Shown here piece by piece: positions 27,440-36,914 of a stretch of DNA of 64,000 nt (position 1 is the stretch's first letter; every line of letters starts with the position of its first letter). Below the pieces are notes generated by a model. The model was not told where the DNA came from. It ran no database searches and saw only the letters and a program-made list of their open reading frames with translations. The translations under genes and the position numbers were made by a program. This DNA comes from Pseudobutyrivibrio ruminis AD2017 (lineage in GTDB: Bacteria; Bacillota; Clostridia; Lachnospirales; Lachnospiraceae): positions 1 to 64,000 of the forward strand of contig NZ_AUJQ01000009.1 of NCBI RefSeq assembly GCF_000424305.1. Reading direction: 5' to 3'.

Positions 27440-27468
27440 AATATACTAAAATTTGCTAGATTTTTCAA
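27440..27468 (-). promoter_or_regulatory. mntP operon promoter
   Basis: TTGAAA (27463-27468), 17-nt spacer, TATATT (27440-27445) on the minus strand. The start near 27433 falls at the beginning of the riboswitch. The -35 element overlaps the region just before the end of the PAP2 gene (27472). Confidence 0.75.
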
Positions 27469-27471
27469 CCT

Positions 27472-28035
27472 TTAGCTTCTTTTAAGTTTTTTGTAAATAA
27501 AATTCACTATAAAGTAGCTTATGATGCCGCCACATATACCTGTTAATGTGCCAACTAATACATCTGTTGGCCAATGAACAAAAACATATAATCTGCTTAT
27601 AGCAATAGCAGCCGCAAGGATAAGTGCTGGTATGCCAAGCTTTTTATTTCTAGTGAAAATTGCCGTTGCTACAGCAAAGCTTGCATTTGAATGACCTGAT
27701 GGAAATGAATAGTCATGAGGTACTTTAACAAGCAATTGAACCTCTGGTTCCAACCAGCATGGTCTGCATCTCATGATACTAGGCTTTAATATAATATTAC
27801 ATAATATCACTGTAAGAATTAGAGAAATTGCTGCCTGAAAGCCCATTTTTCTATTGAATGGTAAAAGTAACAGTAGAAGAGTTACGGCTATCCAAAACCA
27901 ACCTGCATTTCCTAACATGGTAATCTTTGGAACCAGCCAATCTAACGCGGTATTATGAATACTCTGAAACCAATGAAGTAAATCTAATTCCCAATCAAAA
28001 TAGAAGACTCTTGACTGTTCAATTATTGCTTCCAT
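27472..28035 (-). CDS. PAP2 family phosphatase, membrane-bound
   Basis: 187 residues from ATG 28035 (AAGGAGG 5 nt upstream; a start 30 nt earlier is less good). Five or six helices and the complete PAP2 signature: KPSIMRCRP, YSFPSGHSNASF and SRLYVFVHWPTDVLVG, with the catalytic His in each of the last two. Such enzymes remove phosphate from lipid phosphates, for example undecaprenyl pyrophosphate or phosphatidic acid; substrate not assigned. It lies after the tyrS terminator. Confidence 0.9.
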   Translation of the reverse strand: MEAIIEQSRVFYFDWELDLLHWFQSIHNTALDWLVPKITMLGNAGWFWIAVTLLLLLLPFNRKMGFQAAISLILTVILCNIILKPSIMRCRPCWLEPEVQLLVKVPHDYSFPSGHSNASFAVATAIFTRNKKLGIPALILAAAIAISRLYVFVHWPTDVLVGTLTGICGGIISYFIVNFIYKKLKRS

Positions 28036-28047
28036 AAATTCCTCCTT

Positions 28048-28087
28048 AAAAGAAAATAGTGTCAAGGGCTAACACCTTGGCACTATT
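28048..28087 (-). terminator. Terminator after tyrS
   Basis: Imperfect 13-bp stem aatagtgtcaagg (28055-28067) with ccttggcactatt (28075-28087), loop of 7, followed on the minus strand by TTTTCTTTT. It ends close to the ribosome-binding site of the PAP2 gene. Confidence 0.75.
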
Positions 28088-28112
28088 GTATATTTTTATT
28101 GTGAAAATACTA

Positions 28113-29333
28113 TTAAGCTTCAATCTTGCAGAAAGATTTCTTGCCCTTCTTAAGAAGGAATTCCTCTGCAAATGCATCCTTTTCGTATGATGTAAATGGA
28201 TCAGCAACCTTGTCTCCGTTAACTGAAACACCACCCTGCTGAACAGCACGACGAGCCTCAGCACGGCTAGCTGTAAGACCTGAAGATACAAGAATCTGAA
28301 GGATATCTACCTTGCCATCACGGAAATCTTCATCTGAAAGCTTGTGACATGGAATATTCTCAGAATTAGCTCCACCTGAGAAAAGTGCCTTTGAAGCCTC
28401 GCGAGCCTTATCTGCTTCCTCTGTACCGTGAACCATCTGAGTAAGCTCATAAGCTAATATATCCTTAGCTTCGTTAAGCTGAGCACCTTCCCAGCTGTCC
28501 ATCTTTTCGATTTCTTCCATTGGAAGGAATGTAAGCATACGGATGCACTTAAGAACATCAGCATCACCAACATTTCTCCAGTACTGATAAAAATCAAATG
28601 GAGATGTTTTGTTAGCATCAAGCCATACTGCATTACCAGCTGTCTTACCCATCTTCTTACCCTGTGAATCTGTAAGAAGAGTGATAGTCATGGCATGAGC
28701 ATCCTTACCAAGCTTACGTCTGATAAGCTCTGTACCACCAAGCATGTTAGACCACTGATCATCACCACCGAACTCAAGATTACAATTGTATTCCTGGAAC
28801 ATGTGATAGAAGTCATAAGACTGCATAATCATGTAGTTGAATTCAAGGAATGAAAGACCCTTTTCCATACGCTGCTTGTAGCACTCTGCACGAAGCATGT
28901 TGTTAACTGAAAAGCAAGCTCCAACCTCTCTTAAAAGGTCTACGTAGTTAAGGTCAAGTAACCAATCAGCATTGTTTACCATAAGAGCCTTACCATCGCT
29001 GAAATCAATGAAACGCTCCATCTGCTTCTTAAAGCATTCAGCATTATGATTGATGTCTTCTCTAGTAAGCATCTTTCTCATATCAGTACGACCTGATGGA
29101 TCACCAATCATAGTTGTACCACCGCCTATAAGGGCAATTGGCTTATTGCCAGCCATCTGTAATCTCTTCATTAATGTGAGGGCCATAAAGTGACCAGCAG
29201 TAAGGCTATCTGCAGTACAATCAAAGCCGATATAGAAAGTTGCCTTGCCCTCATTAATTAATTTTTTAATTTCTTCCTCGTTTGTCACCTGGGCAATCAG
29301 GCCACGCGCTACTAACTCGTCATAAATTGTCAT
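28113..29333 (-). CDS. tyrS: Tyrosyl-tRNA synthetase
   Basis: 406 residues from ATG 29333, with AAAGGAG 9 nt upstream; a GTG 21 nt earlier is less likely because the AAAGGAG would lie inside the frame. Class I synthetase that charges tRNA-Tyr. YIGFDCTADSLTAGHFMAL contains the HIGH-like motif (HF), KMGKTAGNAVWLD the KMSKS-like loop. A C-terminal S4 RNA-binding domain (~345-400, ILVSSGLTASRAEARRAVQQGGVSV) follows. No T-box was found upstream; the gene comes directly after the tRNA terminator. Confidence 0.96.
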   Translation of the reverse strand: MTIYDELVARGLIAQVTNEEEIKKLINEGKATFYIGFDCTADSLTAGHFMALTLMKRLQMAGNKPIALIGGGTTMIGDPSGRTDMRKMLTREDINHNAECFKKQMERFIDFSDGKALMVNNADWLLDLNYVDLLREVGACFSVNNMLRAECYKQRMEKGLSFLEFNYMIMQSYDFYHMFQEYNCNLEFGGDDQWSNMLGGTELIRRKLGKDAHAMTITLLTDSQGKKMGKTAGNAVWLDANKTSPFDFYQYWRNVGDADVLKCIRMLTFLPMEEIEKMDSWEGAQLNEAKDILAYELTQMVHGTEEADKAREASKALFSGGANSENIPCHKLSDEDFRDGKVDILQILVSSGLTASRAEARRAVQQGGVSVNGDKVADPFTSYEKDAFAEEFLLKKGKKSFCKIEA

Positions 29334-29383
29334 TGCAAAATTCTCCTTTCTCACATTTTTGAACAGTTAGTTTTTATGTAAAC

Positions 29384-29422
29384 AAAAATCCCTCGCCCCC
29401 ATTTACTAGGGTCGAGGGATTT
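29384..29422 (-). terminator. Terminator of the tRNA-Ser/tRNA-Cys unit
   Basis: Ten-bp stem aaatccctcg (29386-29395) with cgagggattt (29413-29422), followed by TTTTTG on the minus strand. It ends the tRNA transcript before tyrS. Confidence 0.85.
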
Positions 29423-29429
29423 AAATTAG

Positions 29430-29500
29430 AGGTGCCAACCAGATTTGAACTGGTGATAGAGGTGTTGCAGACCTTTGCCTTACCACTTGGCTATGGCACC
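29430..29500 (-). tRNA. tRNA-Cys (GCA)
   Basis: The cloverleaf on the minus strand starts GGTGCCA and closes with TGGCACC plus a U discriminator at 29430, as expected for tRNA-Cys. The anticodon loop CTGCAAC gives anticodon GCA, and the T arm GGTTCAAATC-type sequence is CCAGTTCAAATCTGG. CCA is not encoded. Confidence 0.95.
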
Positions 29501-29516
29501 ATATATATAAGTAAAA

Positions 29517-29604
29517 CGGAGAAGGAGGGATTTGAACCCTCGCGCCGGTTGCCCGACCTACACCCTTAGCAGGGGCGCCTCTTCGGCCTCTTGAGTACTT
29601 CTCC
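29517..29604 (-). tRNA. tRNA-Ser (GCT)
   Basis: An 88-nt cloverleaf with a long variable arm, acceptor GGAGAAG (29598-29604) paired with CTTCTCC (29518-29524) and a G discriminator. Loop CTGCTAA gives anticodon GCT. It precedes tRNA-Cys in the same transcript, separated by 16 nt. Confidence 0.95.
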
Positions 29605-29644
29605 AAAGTTGTAGGTATTACTTCTTTTGTTCGACGCAAGTGTT

Positions 29645-29673
29645 ATTCTACTAGAGTATTCCTATAAAGTCAA
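29645..29673 (-). promoter_or_regulatory. tRNA-Ser/Cys promoter
   Basis: TTGACT (29668-29673), 17-nt spacer, TAGAAT (29645-29650). It lies right behind the gyrA terminator and about 35 bp ahead of tRNA-Ser. Confidence 0.75.
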
Positions 29674-29704
29674 CAAAAAAATAGGGAAATCTTAAAGATT
29701 TCCC
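29674..29704 (-). terminator. Terminator after gyrA
   Basis: Ten-bp stem gggaaatctt (29684-29693) with aagatttccc (29695-29704), followed on the minus strand by TATTTTTTTG. It ends the dnaA-to-gyrA run of genes. Confidence 0.85.
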
Positions 29705-29731
29705 AAATTTTTTTTTATAATGTTTTTAACA

Positions 29732-32251
29732 CTAATTTTCGCCTACATTTTCATCGTCATTTTCCAGAATTGTCTCACTTTTTCTAACTTTTGCGATGCT
29801 AATTAGCTTAGTATTTTCCTTCAAATCGATAAGCTTTACACCTGATGTAATTCGACTGAGAAGAGCAGTACCAGCTACCTCAATTCTGATAATAGTTCCA
29901 GCTGTATTAATAAGCATTACTTCGTCATCTTTTTCAACTGCCTTTGCACCAATAAGATTTCCTGTCTTTTCTGTAATCTTATAGCACTTAACACCCTTAC
30001 CACCACGATGGATTGTGTTAAATTCTGTCATTAAAGTACACTTACCTAAACCATTTTCAGATACAGTCATCAGAGACTCTCCCTGAGAAATCATCTGCAT
30101 TCCGATAATCATATCATCAGCTGCAAGGTTCATACCTATAACACCCATGGTTGCACGGCCTGTAGGTCTAACCTCAGTTTCACTAAAACGAATAGCCTGG
30201 CCATATTTTGTAACCATAATTACATCTTCCTTACCGTCTGTAAGCTTAACCTCGATAAGCTTATCGTCATCACGAAGAGTGATAGCAGTAAGACCGTTCT
30301 TTCTGATGTTATCGTATTCTGTAATCTTTGTTTTCTTAACGAAACCATCAGCTGTAGCCATGAATAGATACTTATCCTCGTGGTAATCCTCGATAGGAAT
30401 CATAGCTGTAACCTTTTCATCAGGCTGAAGCTGAAGAATGTTAACTATAGCTATACCACGGCTAGTACGGCTACTTTCTGGGATTTCGTATGCCTTTATA
30501 CGATATACTCGTCCTTTGTTAGTGAAGAAGAGTAGATAATCGTGAGATGACATCATAAGCATTTCTACTACATAATCGTCATCTATTGTATCCATACCCT
30601 TAATTCCCTTACCACCACGGTGCTGAGCCTTAAAGTTGTCCTCATTCATACGCTTGATGTAACCAAGCTTTGTAAATGTAACAACTGTGTTAGTAACTGG
30701 AATCATATCTTCCATGCTGATATCGTATTCATCATATCCGATAGATGTACGTCTATCATCACCATACTTTTCAGCAATTTCTGTAATTTCAGTTTTGATA
30801 ACTGAAAGAAGTACCTTTTCGTCTGAAAGAATAGCCTTCAATTTTCCAATAAGAACCTGCAATTCATTGTATTCCTGCTGAATCTTATCGCGCTCCAAAC
30901 CTGTAAGAGCACGAAGACGCATATCTACAATAGCCTGAGCCTGAGCATCAGAAAGACCGAAGCGCTCCATCAATGTAAGCTTTGCAGTGCTTACATCAGC
31001 TGAACTTCTGATAATTTGGATAACTTCATCAATGTTATCAAGAGCAATAAGTAATCCCTCTAAGATATGTGCTCTTTCTTCTGCCTTGTTAAGCTCGTAC
31101 TTTGTACGACGAGTTACAACATCCTTCTGGTGATTTAAGTAATGTGTAAGCATTTCCTTAAGGTTGAGAATCTTTGGCTGATTATCAACAAGGGCAAGCA
31201 TGATTACACCGAAGGTATCCTGTAACTGAGTATGCTTATAAAGCTGATTAAGGATGATGTTAGGATTAACATCACGTCTAAGCTCAATACAAATACGCAT
31301 ACCTTCACGTGATGATTCATCACGAAGGTCTGTAATTCCGTCGATTTTTTTATCCTTATGAAGCTCTGCAATTTTTTCAATTAAACGAGCTTTGTTAACG
31401 TTGTATGGGATTTCAGTAACAACAATTCTGTTTTTACCATTATCCATTGGCTCGATTTCTGAAACGGCACGAACTCTGATTTTAGCTTTACCAGTACGGT
31501 AAGCTTCTTCAATTCCTGCTTTTCCAAGAATTACGCCACCTGTAGGAAAGTCTGGTCCCTTAACGATATTAAGAATTTCTTCGATATCTGTATCTCTATC
31601 TTCTTCAATCTGGTTATCAATGATTTTGTTAACTGCACCAATGATTTCACGAAGATTATGAGGTGGAATATTTGTAGCCATACCTACAGCGATACCTGTT
31701 GTACCGTTAACAAGTAGGTTAGGGTAGCGGGCTGGAAGAACAGTAGGCTCTTTTTCAGTCTCATCAAAGTTTGGCATGAAATCTACGCCATCCATGTCGA
31801 TATCTTTACCAAGAGTGAATTTATCATCCTTGTAGTTGATACCAAACATTGTCATAGAAATCTTTGAGAGACGTGCTTCTGTGTATCGCATGGCAGCGGC
31901 GCCATCACCATCAACAGAACCAAAGTTACCATGTCCGTCTACTAGTGGATAACGTGTGTTCCATTCCTGTGCCATGTTGACAAGTGCACCATAAATAGAA
32001 CTATCACCATGAGGGTGATATTTACCCATTGTATCACCGACAATACGAGCACATTTTCTGTGTGGCTTGTCAGGACCATTGTTAAGTTCAATCATAGAGA
32101 ATAATACTCTACGCTGAACTGGTTTAAGACCATCTCTTACATCTGGAAGTGCACGTGAAGCGATAACGCTCATCGCATAATCGATATAAGAGTTTTCCAT
32201 AGTTTCTTTTAGGTCAACATCATGAATATTATCAAAAATTTTGTCGTCCAT
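29732..32251 (-). CDS. gyrA: DNA gyrase subunit A
   Basis: 839 residues. GyrA cuts and rejoins DNA to add negative supercoils with GyrB. The catalytic Tyr is in AAAMRYTEARLS (residue ~122), in the winged helix that starts with RALPDVRDGLKPVQRR. A coiled-coil tower and a C-terminal beta-pinwheel follow. QHRGGKGIKG (~550) is the GyrA box, which distinguishes gyrase from ParC. An acidic tail ends in ENDDENVGEN. It follows gyrB by 51 bp. Confidence 0.97.
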   Translation of the reverse strand: MDDKIFDNIHDVDLKETMENSYIDYAMSVIASRALPDVRDGLKPVQRRVLFSMIELNNGPDKPHRKCARIVGDTMGKYHPHGDSSIYGALVNMAQEWNTRYPLVDGHGNFGSVDGDGAAAMRYTEARLSKISMTMFGINYKDDKFTLGKDIDMDGVDFMPNFDETEKEPTVLPARYPNLLVNGTTGIAVGMATNIPPHNLREIIGAVNKIIDNQIEEDRDTDIEEILNIVKGPDFPTGGVILGKAGIEEAYRTGKAKIRVRAVSEIEPMDNGKNRIVVTEIPYNVNKARLIEKIAELHKDKKIDGITDLRDESSREGMRICIELRRDVNPNIILNQLYKHTQLQDTFGVIMLALVDNQPKILNLKEMLTHYLNHQKDVVTRRTKYELNKAEERAHILEGLLIALDNIDEVIQIIRSSADVSTAKLTLMERFGLSDAQAQAIVDMRLRALTGLERDKIQQEYNELQVLIGKLKAILSDEKVLLSVIKTEITEIAEKYGDDRRTSIGYDEYDISMEDMIPVTNTVVTFTKLGYIKRMNEDNFKAQHRGGKGIKGMDTIDDDYVVEMLMMSSHDYLLFFTNKGRVYRIKAYEIPESSRTSRGIAIVNILQLQPDEKVTAMIPIEDYHEDKYLFMATADGFVKKTKITEYDNIRKNGLTAITLRDDDKLIEVKLTDGKEDVIMVTKYGQAIRFSETEVRPTGRATMGVIGMNLAADDMIIGMQMISQGESLMTVSENGLGKCTLMTEFNTIHRGGKGVKCYKITEKTGNLIGAKAVEKDDEVMLINTAGTIIRIEVAGTALLSRITSGVKLIDLKENTKLISIAKVRKSETILENDDENVGEN

Positions 32252-32302
32252 ATTTTTCCTTTTTTGCTCCTATCGGGCGAAGCCCGAATTTTTAATAGGT
32301 TT

Positions 32303-34231
32303 TTATATATCTAAGTTCTGTACGTACTTTGCGTTAGCCTCGATGAATTCACGTCTTGGCTCAACATTGTCGCCCATAAGAGTTGAGAATGTAACGTTGA
32401 TTTCTGATACATCTTCATCATCAATAACAACACGCTTAAGTATTCTCTTTTCAGGATCCATTGTTGTTTCCCAAAGCTGCTCAGCATCCATCTCACCAAG
32501 TCCCTTGTATCGCTGAATCTTATTGCTTGAATCACGACCAACTTCAGTAAGAATCTGATTTAATTCTTCATCAGAATATGCATACCAAACCTTTTTGTTT
32601 TTCTCCAACTTATAAAGTGGAGGAGTAGCAAGATATACATAACCCTGCTTAATAAGCTCTGGCATAAATCTATACAAGAATGTAAGCATAAGTGTTGCAA
32701 TATGAGCACCATCAACATCGGCATCAGTCATGATAATGATTTTGTGGTAACGAAGCTTTGAAATATCAAAGTTTTCATGAATACCAGTACCGAATGCTGT
32801 AATCATAGCTTGAATTTCTGCATTTCCGTAGATTCTATCTTCTCTAGCTTTTTCTACGTTAAGAATCTTACCACGAAGTGGAAGAATAGCCTGAGTTGCA
32901 CGGCTTCTAGCAGTCTTTGCAGAACCACCAGCGGAATCTCCCTCTACGATAAAGATTTCGCAGTTCTTAGGATCCTTATCTGAACAATCAGCAAGCTTTC
33001 CTGGAAGTGACATTCCTTCAAGTGGAGTCTTACGTCTGCTTAAATCTCTAGCCTTTCTTGCAGCTTCTCTAGCTCTTTGAGCCTGAAGAGATTTTTCGCA
33101 GATAAGCTTTGCTGTAGCTGGATTCTGTTCAAGGAACCATGTTAACTGTTCTGTAACGATTGAATCTACAGCACCTCTAGCTTCTGAATTTCCAAGCTTT
33201 TGCTTAGTCTGACCTTCAAACTGAGGCTCTTCAATCTTGATAGAAATGATTGCTGCCAATCCTTCTCTAATATCATCTCCCTCTAATTGTGGGTCGTTAT
33301 CTTTTAAAATCTTGTTATCTCTTGCGTATTTATTAAATACCTTTGTAAGCGCACCTCTAAAACCTGTAAGATGTGTACCACCTTCAGGTGTAACGATGTT
33401 ATTTACATAGCTGTATGCCTGATCTTGATATCCATCGTTGTGCTGCATAGCAACCTCAACATAAATGTTATCCTTAGTACCTTCGCAATAAATAACATCA
33501 TCGTAAAGAGGCTTATTTCCGCGGTTTATATACTGAACAAATTCTTTAATACCGCCTTCATAATGGAAGCTTTCTTCCTTAGGCTCTTCACCTCTTGTAT
33601 CAGTAAGTGTAATTCTAAGACCCTTTGTAAGGAATGCAGTTTCTCTAAGTCTTACTTTAAGTGTCTTGTAATCAAAAATAGTAGTCTCAAAAATAGTATT
33701 ATCAGGAAGGAATGTTACCTTTGTACCTGTTTCTTCTGCAGGACATGTGCCAATTTTTTTAAGAGGATACATTGTTTTACCACGCTCATATCTCTGTTTA
33801 AAGATTTTTCCTTCACGTTTTATTTCAACTTCAACCCAGTTTGAGAGAGCATTAACAACAGATGCACCTACACCGTGAAGTCCACCTGAAACCTTGTAAC
33901 CGCCACCGCCGAATTTTCCTCCAGCATGAAGTACAGTAAATACAACCTCTACTGCAGGTATACCAGCTTTGTGATTGATACCAGTAGGAATTCCTCTACC
34001 ATCATCTATAACAGTTATTGAATTGTCTGGATTAATTGTTACCTGAATATGAGTACAAAATCCTGCTAAGGCCTCATCAACAGCATTATCAACTATCTCA
34101 TAAACCAAATGATGAAGACCTCTTTCAGAGGTTGAACCAATATACATACCAGGTCTTTTTCTAACTGCTTCAAGACCTTCTAGAATCTGTATTTGGTCTG
34201 CACCGTATTCCTGATTAATTTCTGCTGACAT
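32303..34231 (-). CDS. gyrB: DNA gyrase subunit B
   Basis: 642 residues. GHKL ATPase domain with [15 protein letters not shown] and DDGRGIPTG, transducer domain, then the TOPRIM domain with EGDSAGGSA and DADVDGAHI and the C-terminal [21 protein letters not shown]. It powers DNA supercoiling with GyrA. Length is typical of Gram-positive GyrB. The ATG at 34231 has GGAGGAG upstream and lies inside the last codons of recF (17-nt overlap), so the two are translationally linked. Confidence 0.97.
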   Translation of the reverse strand: MSAEINQEYGADQIQILEGLEAVRKRPGMYIGSTSERGLHHLVYEIVDNAVDEALAGFCTHIQVTINPDNSITVIDDGRGIPTGINHKAGIPAVEVVFTVLHAGGKFGGGGYKVSGGLHGVGASVVNALSNWVEVEIKREGKIFKQRYERGKTMYPLKKIGTCPAEETGTKVTFLPDNTIFETTIFDYKTLKVRLRETAFLTKGLRITLTDTRGEEPKEESFHYEGGIKEFVQYINRGNKPLYDDVIYCEGTKDNIYVEVAMQHNDGYQDQAYSYVNNIVTPEGGTHLTGFRGALTKVFNKYARDNKILKDNDPQLEGDDIREGLAAIISIKIEEPQFEGQTKQKLGNSEARGAVDSIVTEQLTWFLEQNPATAKLICEKSLQAQRAREAARKARDLSRRKTPLEGMSLPGKLADCSDKDPKNCEIFIVEGDSAGGSAKTARSRATQAILPLRGKILNVEKAREDRIYGNAEIQAMITAFGTGIHENFDISKLRYHKIIIMTDADVDGAHIATLMLTFLYRFMPELIKQGYVYLATPPLYKLEKNKKVWYAYSDEELNQILTEVGRDSSNKIQRYKGLGEMDAEQLWETTMDPEKRILKRVVIDDEDVSEINVTFSTLMGDNVEPRREFIEANAKYVQNLDI

Positions 34232-35324
34232 TTAGCTCCTCCGTTTTTAATTCTATAGAACCATCAGTTACTTTATAAACTGTATTTAACATAAATCGAT
34301 TTTTAACAAATTCATCGATTCCAGTACAAGTAATAATGGTTTGTGTATCAAGTAAATTATCTAATAAATCACTTTGACGATTTTTATCAAGCTCTGATAA
34401 AACATCATCTAAAAGTAATATTGGTTTATCATTTATTGTATTTTCAACAAGCTTTATTTCAGAAAGCTTTAAAGATAGGGCACAGGTACGCTGTTGTCCT
34501 TGACTTCCAAACTTTCTAATATCAATTCCATCAACAGTTATTTTAATATCATCCCTATGGGGACCAACTGAAGTTTGACAAAATCTCATATCTTTTTCTT
34601 TGTTTTTGACCAGTTCATCTAAAAAGAAAATATCCTCAATGTTAGGATCATAGCTAACATCTATGTTTTCTTTACCAGATGTAATTTTTGAATGAATATC
34701 CTTAACAATAATATTTATATCGTTAATGAACTGCTGACGTCTGTTAATAATTTTTTTGCCATAATTTATAAGCTGCTCATCCCAAATTGGTAGAGTTTCT
34801 TTTAACTCAGGCCTATAAATCATCTCTTTTAACAAAGCATTTCTTTGATTTAGAGCTTTATTGTAATTTGTAAGATCAGAAAGATAGATTTTATCTATCT
34901 GACAAAGCTCTGCATCCATAAATTTTCTTCTTTCTGAAGGACCATTTTTTATGATATTTAAGTCCTCAGGTGAGAAGAAAATTATATTTATAAGACCAAA
35001 TAAATCTGCTGCTTTTTTTATTGGAACTCTATTAATAGCAATTCCTTTTGATTTATTTTTTTTGAGATGAATATCTATTTGATAGTCTCTATTGTTCTTT
35101 GTAACAATAGTTTTTATATGACTTTCATCTTTACCAAATTTAATAATTTCTTTATCACGACTGCCTTTATGGGATTTTGTTGTCCCTGACATATAGGCAG
35201 ACTCCAAAATATTTGTCTTTCCTTGGGCATTGTCACCGAAAAGAATAGTAGTATGCTCATCAAAATTAATACTAAGTGAGTCATAGTTTCTAAAATTTTC
35301 CAGCTCAATGGATTTAATTATCAT
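34215..35324 (-). CDS. recF: DNA replication and repair protein RecF
   Basis: 369 residues. RecF loads RecA at gaps through RecOR. ABC-type ATPase: Walker [10 protein letters not shown] (~33-41), signature [17 protein letters not shown], Walker [14 protein letters not shown]. The SMC-like coiled section lies between. It overlaps the S4-domain gene by 11 nt and gyrB by 17 nt, the compact dnaN-yaaA-recF-gyrB order of Firmicutes. Confidence 0.96.
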   Translation of the reverse strand: MIIKSIELENFRNYDSLSINFDEHTTILFGDNAQGKTNILESAYMSGTTKSHKGSRDKEIIKFGKDESHIKTIVTKNNRDYQIDIHLKKNKSKGIAINRVPIKKAADLFGLINIIFFSPEDLNIIKNGPSERRKFMDAELCQIDKIYLSDLTNYNKALNQRNALLKEMIYRPELKETLPIWDEQLINYGKKIINRRQQFINDINIIVKDIHSKITSGKENIDVSYDPNIEDIFFLDELVKNKEKDMRFCQTSVGPHRDDIKITVDGIDIRKFGSQGQQRTCALSLKLSEIKLVENTINDKPILLLDDVLSELDKNRQSDLLDNLLDTQTIITCTGIDEFVKNRFMLNTVYKVTDGSIELKTEELNVSRN

Positions 35325-35529
35325 TAGTAACTGTTACACTTTCTCCATTAAATTCAACAATATCACCTGGATAGATTTTCTTACCACGACGAGTTTCAAC
35401 CTCGCCATTATATTTTACTAATCCTTCTTCAATGACTTCCTTAGCCATTGCTCCAGATTCAACTAAGTTAGCCAGTTTAAGTAACTGGCCTAACTTTATA
35501 AATTCATCACGTATATATATTTTTTCCAT
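35314..35529 (-). CDS. yaaA: S4-domain RNA-binding protein (YaaA/RlbA type)
   Basis: 71 residues consisting of a single S4 RNA-binding domain (FIKLGQLLKLANLVESGAMAKEVIEEGLVKYNGEVETRRGKKI). Equivalent to the yaaA gene found between dnaN and recF in Bacillus. The ATG shares one base with the dnaN stop codon and the gene overlaps recF by 11 nt. Function is thought to be RNA or ribosome related but is not firmly established. Confidence 0.88.
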   Translation of the reverse strand: MEKIYIRDEFIKLGQLLKLANLVESGAMAKEVIEEGLVKYNGEVETRRGKKIYPGDIVEFNGESVTVTNDN

Positions 35530-36644
35530 TAGTTTGCTCCTGGATTATTAAAGTTAACAGGAAGAACGATGTAAATGAATGAACCATTATCATCCTTAAT
35601 GAAGCAAGGACTCTTTGCATTAAGCATGAAAAGATTAATTTCTTCATCATCAATAACCTTAAGCGCATCTAATACAAACTTAGGGTTAAAGCCAATCATA
35701 ATATCCTTACCCTCTTTAACAATATCAATATCTTCATTCATTGTTCCAATGAAAGATGAGATAGTAAGAGACATTGTATTTCCTACTGCATTTACAATAA
35801 TAGGCTTCTTATCACCTTCGTTAACAAGAATTGTAGCTCTGTCGATACAATCAAAGAATTCTTTCTTGTTAATCTTAATCTTTGTTTCATAATCAGCTGA
35901 AAGCATCTGTTCAATCTTGAAGAATTCACCTTCAATAATACGAGATACAACTGTAGTCTGATCAAATTCAAAAATAATATGATTATCAGTAACGTAAATA
36001 TTTACTTCATCATCAATACCACCATCAATAATCTTGATGATTTCATTTAATGTTTTCTTTGGAACTACAACCTTAACATCATTAGCTGGATTCTTTAATT
36101 CTACATTTCTGATTGAAACTCTGTGTCCATCAAGAGCTACAACCTTAAGTTTGTTATCTTTGATTTCAATAAGCTCACCAGTCATTAACTTATTGTTTTC
36201 ATTATCAGCAACTGAGAATATTGTCTGTCTAATAATATCTCTAAGTGTTAACTGAGAAATAACGATTGGCTGATTTCTTTGGATTACTGGAATATAAGAG
36301 AAGTCTTCTCCAGATTTTCCTATAATATCAAATTTAGCTTTTTCACATGTAATAGATGTTTTGAATGATGTATCTGTTTCTATAGTAACTTCGTTTTCAG
36401 GAAGCTTTCTTACAATCTCAGAAAATTTCTTTGCATCTAAAGCAATAATTCCTCTTTCATGTATTGTTCCACTAACGATAGTTTCAATTCCAATTTCCAT
36501 ATCATTAGCAGTAAGTTTTATTTCTCCAGAAGATGCATCAATTAGGATACATTCAAGTATTGCCATTGTTGTTCTGGTTGGTACCGCCTTTGATACAATA
36601 TTAACTCCTTTAACAAGGTCAGCTTTTTGACAAGATATTTTCAT
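35529..36644 (-). CDS. dnaN: DNA polymerase III beta sliding clamp
   Basis: 371 residues, three similar domains of the clamp fold. Typical points are MKISCQKADLVKGVNIVSKAVPTRTTMAILECILI at the start, ALDGHRVSIRN in domain two and the C-terminal SFIYIVLPV. It forms the ring that holds the replicative polymerase on DNA. GGGAG lies about 9 nt before the ATG. It follows dnaA by 270 bp. Confidence 0.97.
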   Translation of the reverse strand: MKISCQKADLVKGVNIVSKAVPTRTTMAILECILIDASSGEIKLTANDMEIGIETIVSGTIHERGIIALDAKKFSEIVRKLPENEVTIETDTSFKTSITCEKAKFDIIGKSGEDFSYIPVIQRNQPIVISQLTLRDIIRQTIFSVADNENNKLMTGELIEIKDNKLKVVALDGHRVSIRNVELKNPANDVKVVVPKKTLNEIIKIIDGGIDDEVNIYVTDNHIIFEFDQTTVVSRIIEGEFFKIEQMLSADYETKIKINKKEFFDCIDRATILVNEGDKKPIIVNAVGNTMSLTISSFIGTMNEDIDIVKEGKDIMIGFNPKFVLDALKVIDDEEINLFMLNAKSPCFIKDDNGSFIYIVLPVNFNNPGAN

Positions 36645-36914
36645 TTTGTGTGCTCCCTTTCTTAAACATAAAAAATATAATTTATTTTCTAAGTATTATT
36701 ATTATAGGTTGTTGATTTGTATATAACTGTGAAACCCCAGTATTTATACGTAAAACATGACTTAATAACTTTTGAAAATCTGTGAATTTAGTATTGATAA
36801 TATATGGATAATTTGTGAATAAAAAATGTTTAAATTTTTAAACAAAAATTTGTCTACAAACAATTCACATTTAAATCACAACTTATCTTCATAGTTATCA
36901 ACAAGTTATTAACA
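36645..36914. other. dnaA-dnaN intergenic region
   Basis: A 270-bp AT-rich stretch with no ORF of note. It contains one DnaA box on the plus strand, TTATCAACA at 36895-36903, just after the dnaA stop, and several near matches. TATAAT-like -10 elements for dnaN occur near 36700-36710 on the minus strand, without a good -35. It could hold a second DnaA cluster of the origin. Confidence 0.5.

Noticed and set aside
29334-29430. T-box leader for tyrS
   Set aside because: No specifier loop or T-box sequence; the hairpin at 29384-29422 belongs to the tRNA unit.
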